The notes below the pieces were generated by a model that saw only the letters and a program-made list of their open reading frames with translations, was not told the origin of the DNA and ran no database searches. Shown here piece by piece: positions 1 through 8,451 of a DNA stretch of 64,000 bases (its first letter is position 1; each line of letters begins with the position of its first letter). A program made the position numbers and the translations under genes. The stretch comes from Bog-756 sp963837805 (GTDB taxonomy: Bacteria; Actinomycetota; Acidimicrobiia; Acidimicrobiales; RAAP-2). Where the stretch lies: NCBI GenBank assembly GCA_963837805.1, contig CAWIOU010000035.1:310001-374000 (forward strand). Direction: 5' to 3'.

Positions 1-2
1 TG

Positions 3-869
3 ACCGGGATGAAGGCCGTGCCCCGGCGCCTGCTGATCCTGGGTGGTGGGCCGGTCGGTGCCGAGATGGCTCAGGCCGTCCGCCGTCTGGGCGGCGAGGT
101 GGCCCTGGTCGAAGGGGCGGCCCATGTGCTCGCCCGTGAGCCCGCCCCGCTGGGTGAGGCCCTGGGCGAGGTGCTACGCGGTGACGGAGTCGAACTGATG
201 TTGGGGATCCAGGCGTCCGCCGCCCGCCGCGACGGCGAGGACTACGTGCTGGTCCTCGATGACGGCCGCGAGGTACGCGGCGACCACCTGCTCCTCGCCA
301 CCGGCCGGCGCCCCCGGGTGGAGGGGATCGGCCTCGACACCGTCGGCGTCCAGGCTGACCGGCACGGCATCCCGGTCGACGCCCACCTGCGGGTCGCCGA
401 CCGTCTGTGGGCCATCGGCGACGTCAACGGCGTGCGGCTGCTGACCCATGTAGGGAAGTACCAGGGCGAAGTCGTCGCCGCCAACATCCTCGGCGAAACC
501 CGCGAGGCCCACTACGAGGCCATTCCCGACGTCATCTACACCGACCCCCAAGCGGCCTCGGTGGGCGCCACCGAAGCCCCCTTCCGCGCCACCACCCCCC
601 TCTCCGAAGTGGCCAAGACGGCGACGTACACCCACGACTACGCGCAGTCGAAGGGCTTCCTGACCCTCCTCAGCGACGGCGACGTGTTGACCGGTGCCTA
701 CGCCCTGGGCCCCGAGGCCGGCGAGTGGCTGCAGCAGGCGACGCTGGCCATCCGGGCGAAGGTGCCACTCGAGGTGCTGCGGGACACCATCCAGCCGTTT
801 CCCACCTTCTCGGAGATCTACGTCGCCGCTCTCAAGGCGCTCCACCAGCAGATCGGGGCCGGGGCGTAG
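3..869 (+). CDS. Pyridine nucleotide-disulfide oxidoreductase, C-terminal part (cut by window edge)
   Basis: The frame is open to the first bases of the window, so the N-terminal FAD domain lies outside it. The visible part starts with the NAD(P)-binding GGGPVGAE motif, continues with the second FAD contact (TGRRPRVEG, then AIGDVNG) and ends in the dimerisation domain (YTDPQAASVG). Lipoamide, mercuric and glutathione reductases have an active-site His-x-x-x-x-Glu near the C-terminus. Here the segment reads PFPTFSE, so the His is missing and the substrate is probably not a classical disulfide. The redox-active Cys pair would be upstream and cannot be checked. The class is secure, the substrate unknown. 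Confidence 0.85.
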   Translation, partial: TGMKAVPRRLLILGGGPVGAEMAQAVRRLGGEVALVEGAAHVLAREPAPLGEALGEVLRGDGVELMLGIQASAARRDGEDYVLVLDDGREVRGDHLLLATGRRPRVEGIGLDTVGVQADRHGIPVDAHLRVADRLWAIGDVNGVRLLTHVGKYQGEVVAANILGETREAHYEAIPDVIYTDPQAASVGATEAPFRATTPLSEVAKTATYTHDYAQSKGFLTLLSDGDVLTGAYALGPEAGEWLQQATLAIRAKVPLEVLRDTIQPFPTFSEIYVAALKALHQQIGAGA

Positions 870-878
870 ACCCTCACG

Positions 879-1499
879 ATGGAGTATCTCGTCACCATGA
901 CCACCCACGTTCCGGATGGGACATCGGAGGAGGCCGTCGCAGAGATCCGCACCCGGGAGGCGGCACGGTCGGCCCAGCTGGCGACTGAAGGCCACCTTCT
1001 TCGTCTCTGGCGCCCGCCGCTGCAACCGGGCGAATGGCGCAGCCTGGGCCTCTTCTCGGCCGACGACGCTGTCGAACTCGAGCACGTCCTCACCTCGATG
1101 CCGCTGCGGGTGTGGCGCAGCGACGAGGTCACTCCGCTCTCGCCCCACCCGAATGACCCGGCTCGGCAGGCCGGTCAGCCGGAAGCCACCGCGCCCGGAC
1201 GCGGGGGCACCGAGTTCCTGACCACGGTCACCGTGGCCGTTCCGGCCGGCACCGCGTCCGAGATCGTCGGTACTGCGAAGCGCGGCCAAGCAGATCGCGA
1301 GCGGGAGCTCGCCAGGCAGGGATACCTGGAGCGACTGTGGACGCGGCCCGGCCACGACGGCGCCTTGGGCCTGTGGCAGGCTCCGGACCCGGCGGCCATG
1401 GACGAGATCCTGGCGTCGCTGCCGTTGTCACCCTGGATGAACGTGCACACCACGCCGCTCACCCGACACCCCAGTGATCCGCAGCCCGCCGGCGGCTGA
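879..1499 (+). CDS. Tandem muconolactone-isomerase-like protein
   Basis: This 206-residue protein contains two copies of a roughly 90-residue ferredoxin-like unit. Copy 1 runs from MEYLVTMTTHVPDGT to PLSPHPNDP; copy 2 runs from EFLTTVTVAVPAGT to PLTRHPSDP. Both copies share the order V-P-x-G-T, a helix with R/E repeats, G-x-L-x-R-L-W, G-L, then SLPL-x-x-W. That is the layout of muconolactone delta-isomerase (about 95 residues, normally a homodecamer). The start lies 9 nt after the preceding oxidoreductase stop, so the two are probably co-transcribed. A catalytic role in aromatic catabolism is not shown by the context, as no other catechol-pathway gene is nearby. Confidence 0.7.
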   Translation: MEYLVTMTTHVPDGTSEEAVAEIRTREAARSAQLATEGHLLRLWRPPLQPGEWRSLGLFSADDAVELEHVLTSMPLRVWRSDEVTPLSPHPNDPARQAGQPEATAPGRGGTEFLTTVTVAVPAGTASEIVGTAKRGQADRERELARQGYLERLWTRPGHDGALGLWQAPDPAAMDEILASLPLSPWMNVHTTPLTRHPSDPQPAGG

Positions 1500-1513
1500 C
1501 GGTGGGAGCGGCC

Positions 1514-2224
1514 ATGAGCGGACAGGACCCGAAGGTCGCCATCATCACGGGAGGTTCCCAAGGCATCGGCGCCGGCCTCGTCGCCGAGTACCGGCAACGG
1601 GGATGGGCGGTCGTGGCCACGTCCCGGACCATCCAGCCAGATGGGGACCCAGCCGTGCTCACCGTTGCCGGTGATATCGCGGAAGCCGGCACCACCGAGC
1701 GGATCATCAGCGGGGCGCTCCACCACTTCGGCCGTATCGACACGCTGGTCAACAACGCCGGGGTGTACATCTCCAAGCCCTTCACCGACTACAGCACCGA
1801 CGACTATGCCGCCGTGGTCGGCGTCAATCTCACCGGATTCTTTACGCTCACCCAGCGCGTCATCGCCGAAATGCTGAAGCGGGGAGGCGGCCACGTCGTT
1901 AACATCACCACCACCCTGGCCGACTACGCCAACTCGAGTGCGCCCTCGGTACTGACCTCGTTGACCAAAGGGGGGCTGGCCTCGGCCACCAGGTCACTGG
2001 CCATCGAGTACGCCTCACGCGGCATCCGGGTGAACGCCGTCTCGCCCGGCGTCATCCAGACCCATCCGGAGGAGAGCTACACCGGACTCGGCGCCCAACT
2101 CCCCCCGGTGGGACACGTCGGCCAGGTCCGCGACATCGTCAATGGCATCCTCTTCCTGGAGTCGTCGCCGTTCATCACCGGCGAGATCCTGCACATCGAC
2201 GGTGGCCAGATCGCCGGTCACTGA
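1514..2224 (+). CDS. SDR-family oxidoreductase lacking the catalytic Tyr
   Basis: Short-chain dehydrogenase fold of 236 residues. It has the cofactor loop TGGSQGIG, NNAG, and the C-terminal segment RGIRVNAVSPG, and ends with HIDGGQ. At the active site the Y-x-x-x-K motif reads T-S-L-T-K, so Lys is kept and Tyr is replaced by Thr. A Tyr-less SDR subfamily with this SLTKGGL segment is known to me, so this is probably not a sequencing error. I chose ATG 1514 over the in-frame GTG 1502 because a GGGAG ribosome site ends 5 nt before it. It follows the isomerase-like gene by 14 nt. Reductase activity is uncertain. Confidence 0.82.
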   Translation: MSGQDPKVAIITGGSQGIGAGLVAEYRQRGWAVVATSRTIQPDGDPAVLTVAGDIAEAGTTERIISGALHHFGRIDTLVNNAGVYISKPFTDYSTDDYAAVVGVNLTGFFTLTQRVIAEMLKRGGGHVVNITTTLADYANSSAPSVLTSLTKGGLASATRSLAIEYASRGIRVNAVSPGVIQTHPEESYTGLGAQLPPVGHVGQVRDIVNGILFLESSPFITGEILHIDGGQIAGH

Positions 2225-2263
2225 CCGCTCGACGAGCCCCGGTGCCCGGGGCCGCCGGTCGGT

Positions 2264-2269
2264 TACCAT
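2264..2269 (+). promoter_or_regulatory. -10 box TACCAT for leaderless start at 2279
   Basis: TACCAT lies 9 nt before the ATG of the methyltransferase gene, which has no ribosome-binding site. This fits a leaderless or near-leaderless transcript. No good -35 box is visible. Confidence 0.45.
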
Positions 2270-2278
2270 GCGCTCCTG

Positions 2279-3265
2279 ATGAGCCGCCCCCCCGCATCGG
2301 TCGCGGCGGCCGGCCGGACCGTGCTGGACGCCCTGCCCGTCGGCGTGGCGCGGACGCTCCGCAGTTGGCTCGGACGTCCGGGCCCGAGACCGGTCCGGCT
2401 CGACGACCTCGACGCTGAGCTGGCCAGGGTGGCGGAGGCCTTCGCCACCTCGGAGGACGAAGCCAGGTCCCTCCTCGCCTCGTTCCGGCTCGAACCCCCG
2501 GCCGGCCGCCCCGACGACCCATTCTCCGACGGGTACCGGACCTGGACCTGGGATCTGTATCGACAGATCTCGGGGCGGTCCGCCTACACGACCGACAATG
2601 AGGCGTCACCGTTCGACCTCGAGCGGGCCGTCACCCGCCCCTTTCCGTTCGAAACGGGCTCGGCCACCGTCGTCGGTGGGGACCTGATGGCGCGGGGCCA
2701 TGCCCTGCGCTGCATCGGTGAGGGCACCGCCGGATTGGTTCCTCCGGGTCGCATCGTCGAATTCGGCCCGGGTTGGGGGAACCTCACCGGCGACCTGGTG
2801 TCCACCGGCTTCCGGGTCACCGCGGTGGAGATCGATGACCAGTTCTGCGAACTGATCGAGCGGCGGTGCGCGTTTCCCACGCTTCTGACCGTGGTGAAAG
2901 AGGACATGCTGACCTTCACCACCCAGGAGCCCTTCGATGCCGCCGTCTTCTTCGAGAGCTTCCATCACTGTGCCGACCATCTGGCCATGCTCCGGAACCT
3001 CCATCACATCGTCCGCCCCGGGGGGGCGGTCTTCTTCGCCAGCGAGCCGGTCCAGAGCATGGAGTATCCCTGGGGTCCGCGACTCGACGGCCTGTCGCTC
3101 TGGTCGACCCGGACCTATGGCTGGTTGGAGCTCGGATTCGACTCCGACTACTTCACCAGCGCGCTGAGCCGTACGGGATGGCGGGCCCAACGACGACAGG
3201 TCGCCAACCACCCCGACGAGGCCGACGTCATCGTGGCCTTCGCCGACCCCTCCTGGCGGCCTTGA
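2279..3265 (+). CDS. Class I SAM-dependent methyltransferase
   Basis: 328 residues. The C-terminal two thirds carry a Rossmann methyltransferase domain: motif I EFGPGWGNLT, an acidic end of beta-2 (VTAVEID), a D-A-A-V-F-F-E-S-F-H-H motif IV region and a post-motif RPGGAVFFASEP. The N-terminal 100 residues form an alpha-helical extension of unknown role. The acceptor substrate cannot be inferred. The gene is separated by 54 nt from the upstream SDR gene and converges on the MFS gene downstream. Confidence 0.85.
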   Translation: MSRPPASVAAAGRTVLDALPVGVARTLRSWLGRPGPRPVRLDDLDAELARVAEAFATSEDEARSLLASFRLEPPAGRPDDPFSDGYRTWTWDLYRQISGRSAYTTDNEASPFDLERAVTRPFPFETGSATVVGGDLMARGHALRCIGEGTAGLVPPGRIVEFGPGWGNLTGDLVSTGFRVTAVEIDDQFCELIERRCAFPTLLTVVKEDMLTFTTQEPFDAAVFFESFHHCADHLAMLRNLHHIVRPGGAVFFASEPVQSMEYPWGPRLDGLSLWSTRTYGWLELGFDSDYFTSALSRTGWRAQRRQVANHPDEADVIVAFADPSWRP

Positions 3266-3298
3266 GGCCGAGGTTGATCGACCACTGAGGGCCAGCCG

Positions 3299-4927
3299 TC
3301 ACGTGGTGAGGAAGCGGGCCACCTCGATGTCGGCCAACCGGTTGGCCTCTCCGTCGCCGTTCACCGCCCTGAGGAAGTCGTCCCGTTCGAGGGCGTACAG
3401 GGTGAGATCCTCGAGCGCTCGCACCGTGGCCTGCCGGGGCACGTCACGCAGCAGGGCGATCTCGCCGAAGCCGTCGCCGGGCCCGAGGTGGTTGACCACC
3501 GCGCCCCGGGCGGTGACCTCCACCGTCCCCTGCCCGATCATGTAATAGAGATCCCCATCCGCACCCTCTTCGATGACCAGCTCGCCGGCGGCCACCTGCA
3601 GTTCGGTGAGCGATCGGGCCAGCTGCTCCCGGATCCTCTCGGGTAGGGGGGCGAGGATGGGGTTGACGGCGATGAGCGGGAGAGCCGGCGGTGCCAGGGT
3701 GGTGGCATCGATACGGGTGAGCCCGGGGAGACCGAGCACGGCCAGGAGCGTCACCACCGCACCCAGCGCCCCCAGTCCTCCTCGCAAGCCGATCGTCGAG
3801 ATGAGGAGGGGCATCAACAGGGCGCCGAGGGCCATGCCCGCGATGAGCGCACTCTCGAGGGCGCCGAAGACCCGTCCCATGACCTCCTCCGGCGCCAGCC
3901 GCTGGAGCACGGTGAAGGCGTTGATGTCAACCAGGGAGTTTCCGATCCCGATCAGTGCCATCACGATGACGGCGCTGGCCAGCGTGGGCCAGGCCGCCAC
4001 CAGGAGGAGTGGCGCGGCCCACAGGGTCACCCCGACGCCGAAGTCGAAGGAGAGGCGTTGCCGTTGGGCCAGCACCAGGGCCAGTCCGCCACCGACGATG
4101 CCGCCGATGCCGGTCACGGCATAGAGCAGCCCGGTCCCCGAATGACCGAGGTGGAGCATCTGCAAGGCAATGGCCACCGTGAACACCATGCTGGCTCCGG
4201 CGATGACCGTCTGGGCGAAGAAGAGGCCGACGAGGAGACGGAGGTCCCGGTGGCCGCCGATGAAACGGAAGCCGGCCGTCAGCTCGGCCCACATGTCGGT
4301 GTCCTCGTCTTCCGGCTCCGGGAGCGCGGAAGCGGACGACATCCGAAGGCCGGCGACGAGGCCGGCCGACCAGACGAAGGTGAGGGCGTCGAGGAAGAAG
4401 ACCGATTGGAGATCGGTCACCGCCAACAGGAGGGCGGCCAACGCCGGTCCGGCGAAGAAGCCGATGCTCTCGATGGTGCTCGAGGTGGCGTTGGCCGCGG
4501 TGAGCTCGGCGGGATCCCGGGCCAATACCGGAAGGAGGGCCGCCTGGGCCGGCCGAAAGGCCGTCCCGGCGATGGCAGCGGCGACGGACAGGGTGTACAC
4601 CGAGATGGGCGGACCCCCGGTGGCCACTTCCACCCCGGCCACCCCGACCAGGAGACAGCGCACCAGGTCGGCGCCGATCATCACCTGCTTCTTGGGGAGT
4701 CGGTCGGCCAGCGAGCTCAGCAGCGGACCCGTGGTCGCCATGGCCAGGTAGCGCACCACGCTGTACACACCGACCGCCGTCGGCCCGCCGTGCCCGTAGG
4801 CGTAGAGGGAGATGGCCACGGCATAGGCCCAGTCACCGATGATGGAGCCGGCGAAGGCCAGGTTGACCCGACGGAGCCCGGGATTGGCGAAGACCCGGCG
4901 CAACGACGCCCCTGACTCCCTGACCAT
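3299..4927 (-). CDS. MFS transporter fused to a C-terminal cyclic-nucleotide-binding domain
   Basis: 542 residues. Residues 1 to about 405 form an MFS permease with roughly 12 hydrophobic segments and the DRLPKK loop between helices 2 and 3. Residues about 425-540 are a cNMP-binding (CRP-like) domain. Its phosphate-binding cassette reads FGEIALLRDVPRQATV, so the Glu and Arg that contact the cyclic nucleotide are both present. MFS exporters usually end after helix 12 or 14, so this is a regulatory fusion: transport may be gated by cAMP or cGMP. ATG 4927 was preferred because an upstream in-frame ATG at 5017 would add an Arg-rich, non-conserved leader overlapping the AT-rich promoter region. 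The transported compound is unknown. Confidence 0.85.
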   Translation of the reverse strand: MVRESGASLRRVFANPGLRRVNLAFAGSIIGDWAYAVAISLYAYGHGGPTAVGVYSVVRYLAMATTGPLLSSLADRLPKKQVMIGADLVRCLLVGVAGVEVATGGPPISVYTLSVAAAIAGTAFRPAQAALLPVLARDPAELTAANATSSTIESIGFFAGPALAALLLAVTDLQSVFFLDALTFVWSAGLVAGLRMSSASALPEPEDEDTDMWAELTAGFRFIGGHRDLRLLVGLFFAQTVIAGASMVFTVAIALQMLHLGHSGTGLLYAVTGIGGIVGGGLALVLAQRQRLSFDFGVGVTLWAAPLLLVAAWPTLASAVIVMALIGIGNSLVDINAFTVLQRLAPEEVMGRVFGALESALIAGMALGALLMPLLISTIGLRGGLGALGAVVTLLAVLGLPGLTRIDATTLAPPALPLIAVNPILAPLPERIREQLARSLTELQVAAGELVIEEGADGDLYYMIGQGTVEVTARGAVVNHLGPGDGFGEIALLRDVPRQATVRALEDLTLYALERDDFLRAVNGDGEANRLADIEVARFLTT

Positions 4928-4984
4928 CCCGCCGACCCGACTCACGGCTCCCCGCGGCGATCGGTGGCGACGGCAACCCCTCCG

Positions 4985-5100
4985 GCGAGGCAAGTTTCTT
5001 TTTCCAATTCGGCACAATTATCGGCTACAGGCGATAATTCAAGACAATCGGTATCGGCTAGAGCCGCCGACAATTTGGCCAATTCAGAAAATGCGACATG
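4985..5100. promoter_or_regulatory. AT-rich divergent promoter region with dyad and direct repeat
   Basis: This is the only clearly AT-rich stretch in the window and lies in the 381-nt gap between the divergent MFS-cNMP and methyltransferase genes. An 8-bp inverted repeat, AATTATCG (5016-5023) and CGATAATT (5032-5039), is separated by 8 nt. TATCGGCTA occurs at 5019-5027 and again at 5052-5060, 33 bp apart, about three helical turns. GATAAT boxes are present on both strands. The layout suggests a regulator binding two in-phase sites and controlling both genes. The rest of the gap (5100-5305) shows nothing I can name. Confidence 0.45.
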
Positions 5101-5308
5101 GTCAGGCCGGCGGGCCACCGACTCGTGGCGTCGCCACCGCCAGAGGGACGATGCCCCACCCCGCTCCTGACCACTGCGCCCACCGTGGAGATGGCCAGGT
5201 TCTCCCATGCCGCCCTTTCCTTCGCCGGCCCGTACGATAACCGCGGCCAGGGGAGCAGAGCCGAGCTCAGGCTCCGAGGTGCTCGAGCCCCCGTGAAATG
5301 ATGAGGTG

Positions 5309-6151
5309 ATGGAGGCCGCGCCGAGCAGCACCGCCATGATGGCCGCGGTCGGCCGGGGTCGGCACCGGCTGGAGGATCCTCCCCCGTGGGTCCTTGACGA
5401 CGCCTTGGCCTTGGAGCTCGTCGGTCCGGTCTGGCGGGACATGGCCAAGCGGAGCTCGCAGCTCTCCGAAGGACTCAACGCCGAGATCCGGGCGAGCTTG
5501 GTGGTCCGGTCCCGCTATGCCGAGGATCAGCTCGCCTGGGGATCGTTCGCCCAGTACGTGATGTTGGGAGCCGGCCTGGATTCGTTCGCATGGCGGCGTT
5601 CCGCCGTCCACGACCCGGTGTCCGTGTTCGAAGTGGATCATCCGTCGTCCCAAAGCTGGAAACGGCAACGGATTGCCGAGCTCGGGCTCTCCGTACCCGA
5701 CCAGCACGTGTTCGTGGCCATCGACTTCGAGTCGCAGTCGTTGCGGGACGGACTCGACAGTTCGGGATTCGACTGGACGCAGCCGTCTCTGTTCTCGTGG
5801 TTGGGCGTGACCATGTACCTGACCGACGAAGCCGTCAGGTCCACGTTGCGGACCGTCTCCACCTGCGTCTCGGGCTCGCAGGTCGTCTTCGAGTACTCCG
5901 TTCCGAAATCCCTCCTCGACGATCTCGGGCGGGAATTCAGGGAGCACTTCGTGCCGGTGGCGAAGGATATCGGCGAGGCACTCCATTCCCGATGGTCACC
6001 GTCCGACATCGAGTTGTTCGTCAGCGAATGCGGACTGGAGACAGTGGACCATCCCAGCCGCGACGACCTGATCGAGCGCTATTTCGCCGGCCGGGACGAC
6101 GGCCTGCGGCCTTGGTCCTGCTCGCGGCTGTTGACCGCGCAGGTGCCCTGA
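5309..6151 (+). CDS. Class I SAM-dependent methyltransferase, leucine carboxyl methyltransferase-like (TIGR00027 type)
   Basis: 280 residues. The segment VVRSRYAEDQLAW followed by VMLGAGLDSFAWR matches the arginine-containing and SAM-binding motifs of the actinobacterial TIGR00027 methyltransferases, which are related to leucine carboxyl methyltransferases. An acidic F-E-V-D-H-P segment follows as the ribose contact. The family is greatly expanded in mycobacteria, and its substrates are mostly unknown. ATG 5309 and GTG 5306 are adjacent candidate starts. The gene is divergent from the MFS-cNMP gene and shares its promoter region. Confidence 0.8.
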   Translation: MEAAPSSTAMMAAVGRGRHRLEDPPPWVLDDALALELVGPVWRDMAKRSSQLSEGLNAEIRASLVVRSRYAEDQLAWGSFAQYVMLGAGLDSFAWRRSAVHDPVSVFEVDHPSSQSWKRQRIAELGLSVPDQHVFVAIDFESQSLRDGLDSSGFDWTQPSLFSWLGVTMYLTDEAVRSTLRTVSTCVSGSQVVFEYSVPKSLLDDLGREFREHFVPVAKDIGEALHSRWSPSDIELFVSECGLETVDHPSRDDLIERYFAGRDDGLRPWSCSRLLTAQVP

Positions 6152-6175
6152 GCGCCGGCCGTTGGGGCGTGGCGG

Positions 6176-6991
6176 TTATGCGTTGCCCCCGGTGGCTTCG
6201 AGAAGAAACCGGTCCAGCTCCCGAACGAGCCGGTGAGGCGTGGCGTCAATGGCTTCATGCCCGACGTCGGGCAGGACGACCAGCTCGGATAGGGGGATCG
6301 CCGCCTGGGTCTCGACCGTGATGTCATGGGCCCATGTGGGACTCCGCTCGCCCAGGAGCAGGAGCACCGGGACGCTGACCTCGGAGGCCAGCGCCGGCAC
6401 ATCGACAGCCAGCAGGGCCTCGCCCTCTCGAGGAAGAGTGTCGGCCAGGACCTTGAGGATGTCATAGGCCGGTGGTGTGTTCTTCAATTCGTCGACCTCC
6501 GCAGAGGAGAGACCGATGATCTCCATGAGAAAACTCACCATGGCCCGCCCGGGCCTCCCCTCGGCCACCATCGATGACATGCGGTCCACCCAATCGGGTG
6601 ACACCGTCTGAGAGCCCGGGGGCTCATAGACGGCGATCCGCCCGAATGGCGCGCCGGCTGCTCCCGCTCCAAGGGCGCAGGTTGCACCGAAGCTGTGGCC
6701 GAACACCGCCACCGGTACGCCGGCCTCGTCGGCGAGGACGGTGGCGACGGCGCCGACGTCGCCGAACTCGTCCTCGATGCGGTACCCGACCCCATCGCCA
6801 CTCGAGCCCCTCCCGCGCCGGTCCATCGCCGTCACGGTCCATCTCGGCGTCAACAGGTCCCAGACCGGGTCCCATCGCTCGATCTGGCCGACGCCCCCGT
6901 GCACCAGCAGGAGCGGCGGTCCCTCACCAGCCGAGAGTGCGCCGATCCTGACACCCGTGGCCGCCACGACCGAGCGTCGCACACCGTTCAT
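6176..6991 (-). CDS. Alpha/beta hydrolase
   Basis: 271 residues. The oxyanion region is LLVHGGVG, the nucleophile elbow is G-H-S-F-G, the acid region follows VPVLLLLGER, and the likely catalytic His lies in LPDVGHEAI. The fold is complete and normal in length. ATG 6991 is preceded by a G-rich ribosome site (GGGGGGA); an upstream in-frame start would add only an Arg-rich tail. Substrate unknown. It converges on the methyltransferase gene and is divergent from the RidA gene. Confidence 0.83.
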   Translation of the reverse strand: MNGVRRSVVAATGVRIGALSAGEGPPLLLVHGGVGQIERWDPVWDLLTPRWTVTAMDRRGRGSSGDGVGYRIEDEFGDVGAVATVLADEAGVPVAVFGHSFGATCALGAGAAGAPFGRIAVYEPPGSQTVSPDWVDRMSSMVAEGRPGRAMVSFLMEIIGLSSAEVDELKNTPPAYDILKVLADTLPREGEALLAVDVPALASEVSVPVLLLLGERSPTWAHDITVETQAAIPLSELVVLPDVGHEAIDATPHRLVRELDRFLLEATGGNA

Positions 6992-7005
6992 CCATCGTCC
7001 CCCCT

Positions 7006-7029
7006 GGACTCGGGGCCGGGGCCGAGTCC
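7006..7029. promoter_or_regulatory. Inverted repeat between divergent genes
   Basis: GGACTCGG (7006-7013) and CCGAGTCC (7022-7029) form an 8-bp perfect dyad with an 8-nt spacer, 15 nt upstream of the hydrolase start and 77 nt upstream of the RidA start. It could be an operator, but the spacer is GC-only and a chance hairpin is possible. Confidence 0.3.
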
Positions 7030-7093
7030 GCACTGAGCTCTGCGCCGGCCGTGCTCGGACGACGTCGACGCCGAGCCTAGGTTGCGGCCCTCA

Positions 7094-7099
7094 TAAACT
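7094..7099 (+). promoter_or_regulatory. -10 box TAAACT for leaderless start at 7106
   Basis: TAAACT ends 6 nt before the GTG of the RidA gene. No ribosome-binding site is present, so initiation is probably leaderless. Confidence 0.5.
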
Positions 7100-7105
7100 C
7101 TGGCC

Positions 7106-7564
7106 GTGATCGCCGACCGACTCGAGGAGCTGGGAATCGTACTTCCGCCGGTCTCCCCGCCAGCCGGCAACTATCTGGGCTGCGTCGTCCAGGATGATCT
7201 GGTCTACGTCGGAGGTCATGGTCCCCTCGACGGAACGAAGGTCATCCGCGGAAAGGTGGGCTCCGATCTGACACTCGAAGAGGGACGGGATGCGGCCCGG
7301 ATGACCGCCCTCTCGATCCTGGCCACGCTGCAATCCGAGCTCGGCGATCTCGACCGCATCGATCGCATCGTCAAGGTCTTCGGTATGGTCAATGTCGGGC
7401 CCGGTTTCAACCAGACGCCGGCGGTCATCGACGGATGCTCGGACTTGCTGGTCGACGTTTTCGGTGAGCCCGGCCGCCATACCCGCAGCGCGGTGGGGCT
7501 GGCCGAACTGCCCTTCGACATCGCCGTCGAGATCGAGTTGACCGCCCATCTCCGCTCCCACTGA
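7106..7564 (+). CDS. RidA-family protein (YjgF/YER057c/UK114)
   Basis: 152 residues, slightly longer than the usual 125-130. The segment HTRSAVGLAELP contains the conserved substrate-carboxylate Arg, and VEIE near the end keeps the Glu that positions water in enamine/imine deaminases. Canonical RidA hydrolyses reactive 2-aminoacrylate released by PLP enzymes. This is an actinobacterial paralogue type, so the exact imine is uncertain. The leaderless GTG start is supported by the TAAACT box. Confidence 0.85.
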   Translation: MIADRLEELGIVLPPVSPPAGNYLGCVVQDDLVYVGGHGPLDGTKVIRGKVGSDLTLEEGRDAARMTALSILATLQSELGDLDRIDRIVKVFGMVNVGPGFNQTPAVIDGCSDLLVDVFGEPGRHTRSAVGLAELPFDIAVEIELTAHLRSH

Positions 7565-7575
7565 CCGTTGGACGA

Positions 7576-8451
7576 CTACGAGTCCGGTCCGGTCTCCACC
7601 GCAGGTGGGGTGAACTCGGGGTCCGTTTCGAAGAACTGATTGACGAGCGCATCCAGCCCGACACCGAAGAGCGTCCACTCCTGCTCGGTGTCACCATCGC
7701 CCGACGGCAGCACGATCGGGGCAATGGAACCGTCGACATGCTCCCGCAACGAACACCCTTCGCTCATTGCGGTGACGGCCATGGTGAATTGCCGAACCGT
7801 CATCGGCCGACGAGGCCGGAACCCGAGGTATTCCATCAACCACCGGTAGATGCCCTCCCAGAACGACGTGACCGACTCATAGCCCTCGGCCAGGGCAAGG
7901 CCGATACGCTCGCGCTGATCGATATCCGAGGTCGTGGTGGCAATGGTCAGGACGCTGATCCACAAGGACCAGTTCTGTGAGTCGGCGATCGCACTGCTGC
8001 TCGCCCCTCCTCCGATCCGGCAGAGTTCCCGTCGGGCGCCCAGGCGGGCCTCAGGTGACCCGAGGTCGACCCGGCTGAGCACCTCGCTCACCGCCTGGAG
8101 GGTCCGATCGACCTCCGGCCGGGTTTCATCGCGGGCGATGGCCATGAGCACATCGGCCTGGAACTCGGCCTGGTTCCGCCAGATCCGGCCGATGACCGAG
8201 GCATTGGTCAACCGTCGTCCGGTCTGTGTCTCCACCCGGTCGAAGATCCGCCTGAAGGTCAGATTGCTGGTTCCGGTTTCGATGCCCTCCTCTTGGACAA
8301 CCTCCCGTGCCGCGTCGAGAAGCGTGTCCCGCAAGGTCTCCCGTGACTGGCGCTCGGCGCGGCGCTCCTTCCAGGGGGCGGAGTCCTCATCCTCGGCGAT
8401 TGAACGGTCCGTCGTGGTCACACGGCAATCCTGTGCCCTGGTCCGAGACAT
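7576..8451 (-). CDS. TetR-like transcriptional regulator with divergent DNA-binding domain
   Basis: 291 residues. The region after RRAERQSRETLRDTLLDAAREVVQEEG resembles TetR helix 1, and the following LTFRRIF...TGRRLTNASVIGRIWRNQAEF segment occupies the place of the helix-turn-helix but is longer and atypical. The C-terminal part is helical and rich in W/L, as in ligand-binding domains. The family call is made on overall pattern, not on a clear Pfam-type motif. A GTG 30 nt downstream (8421) is an alternative start. It converges on the RidA gene. Confidence 0.6.
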   Translation of the reverse strand: MSRTRAQDCRVTTTDRSIAEDEDSAPWKERRAERQSRETLRDTLLDAAREVVQEEGIETGTSNLTFRRIFDRVETQTGRRLTNASVIGRIWRNQAEFQADVLMAIARDETRPEVDRTLQAVSEVLSRVDLGSPEARLGARRELCRIGGGASSSAIADSQNWSLWISVLTIATTTSDIDQRERIGLALAEGYESVTSFWEGIYRWLMEYLGFRPRRPMTVRQFTMAVTAMSEGCSLREHVDGSIAPIVLPSGDGDTEQEWTLFGVGLDALVNQFFETDPEFTPPAVETGPDS

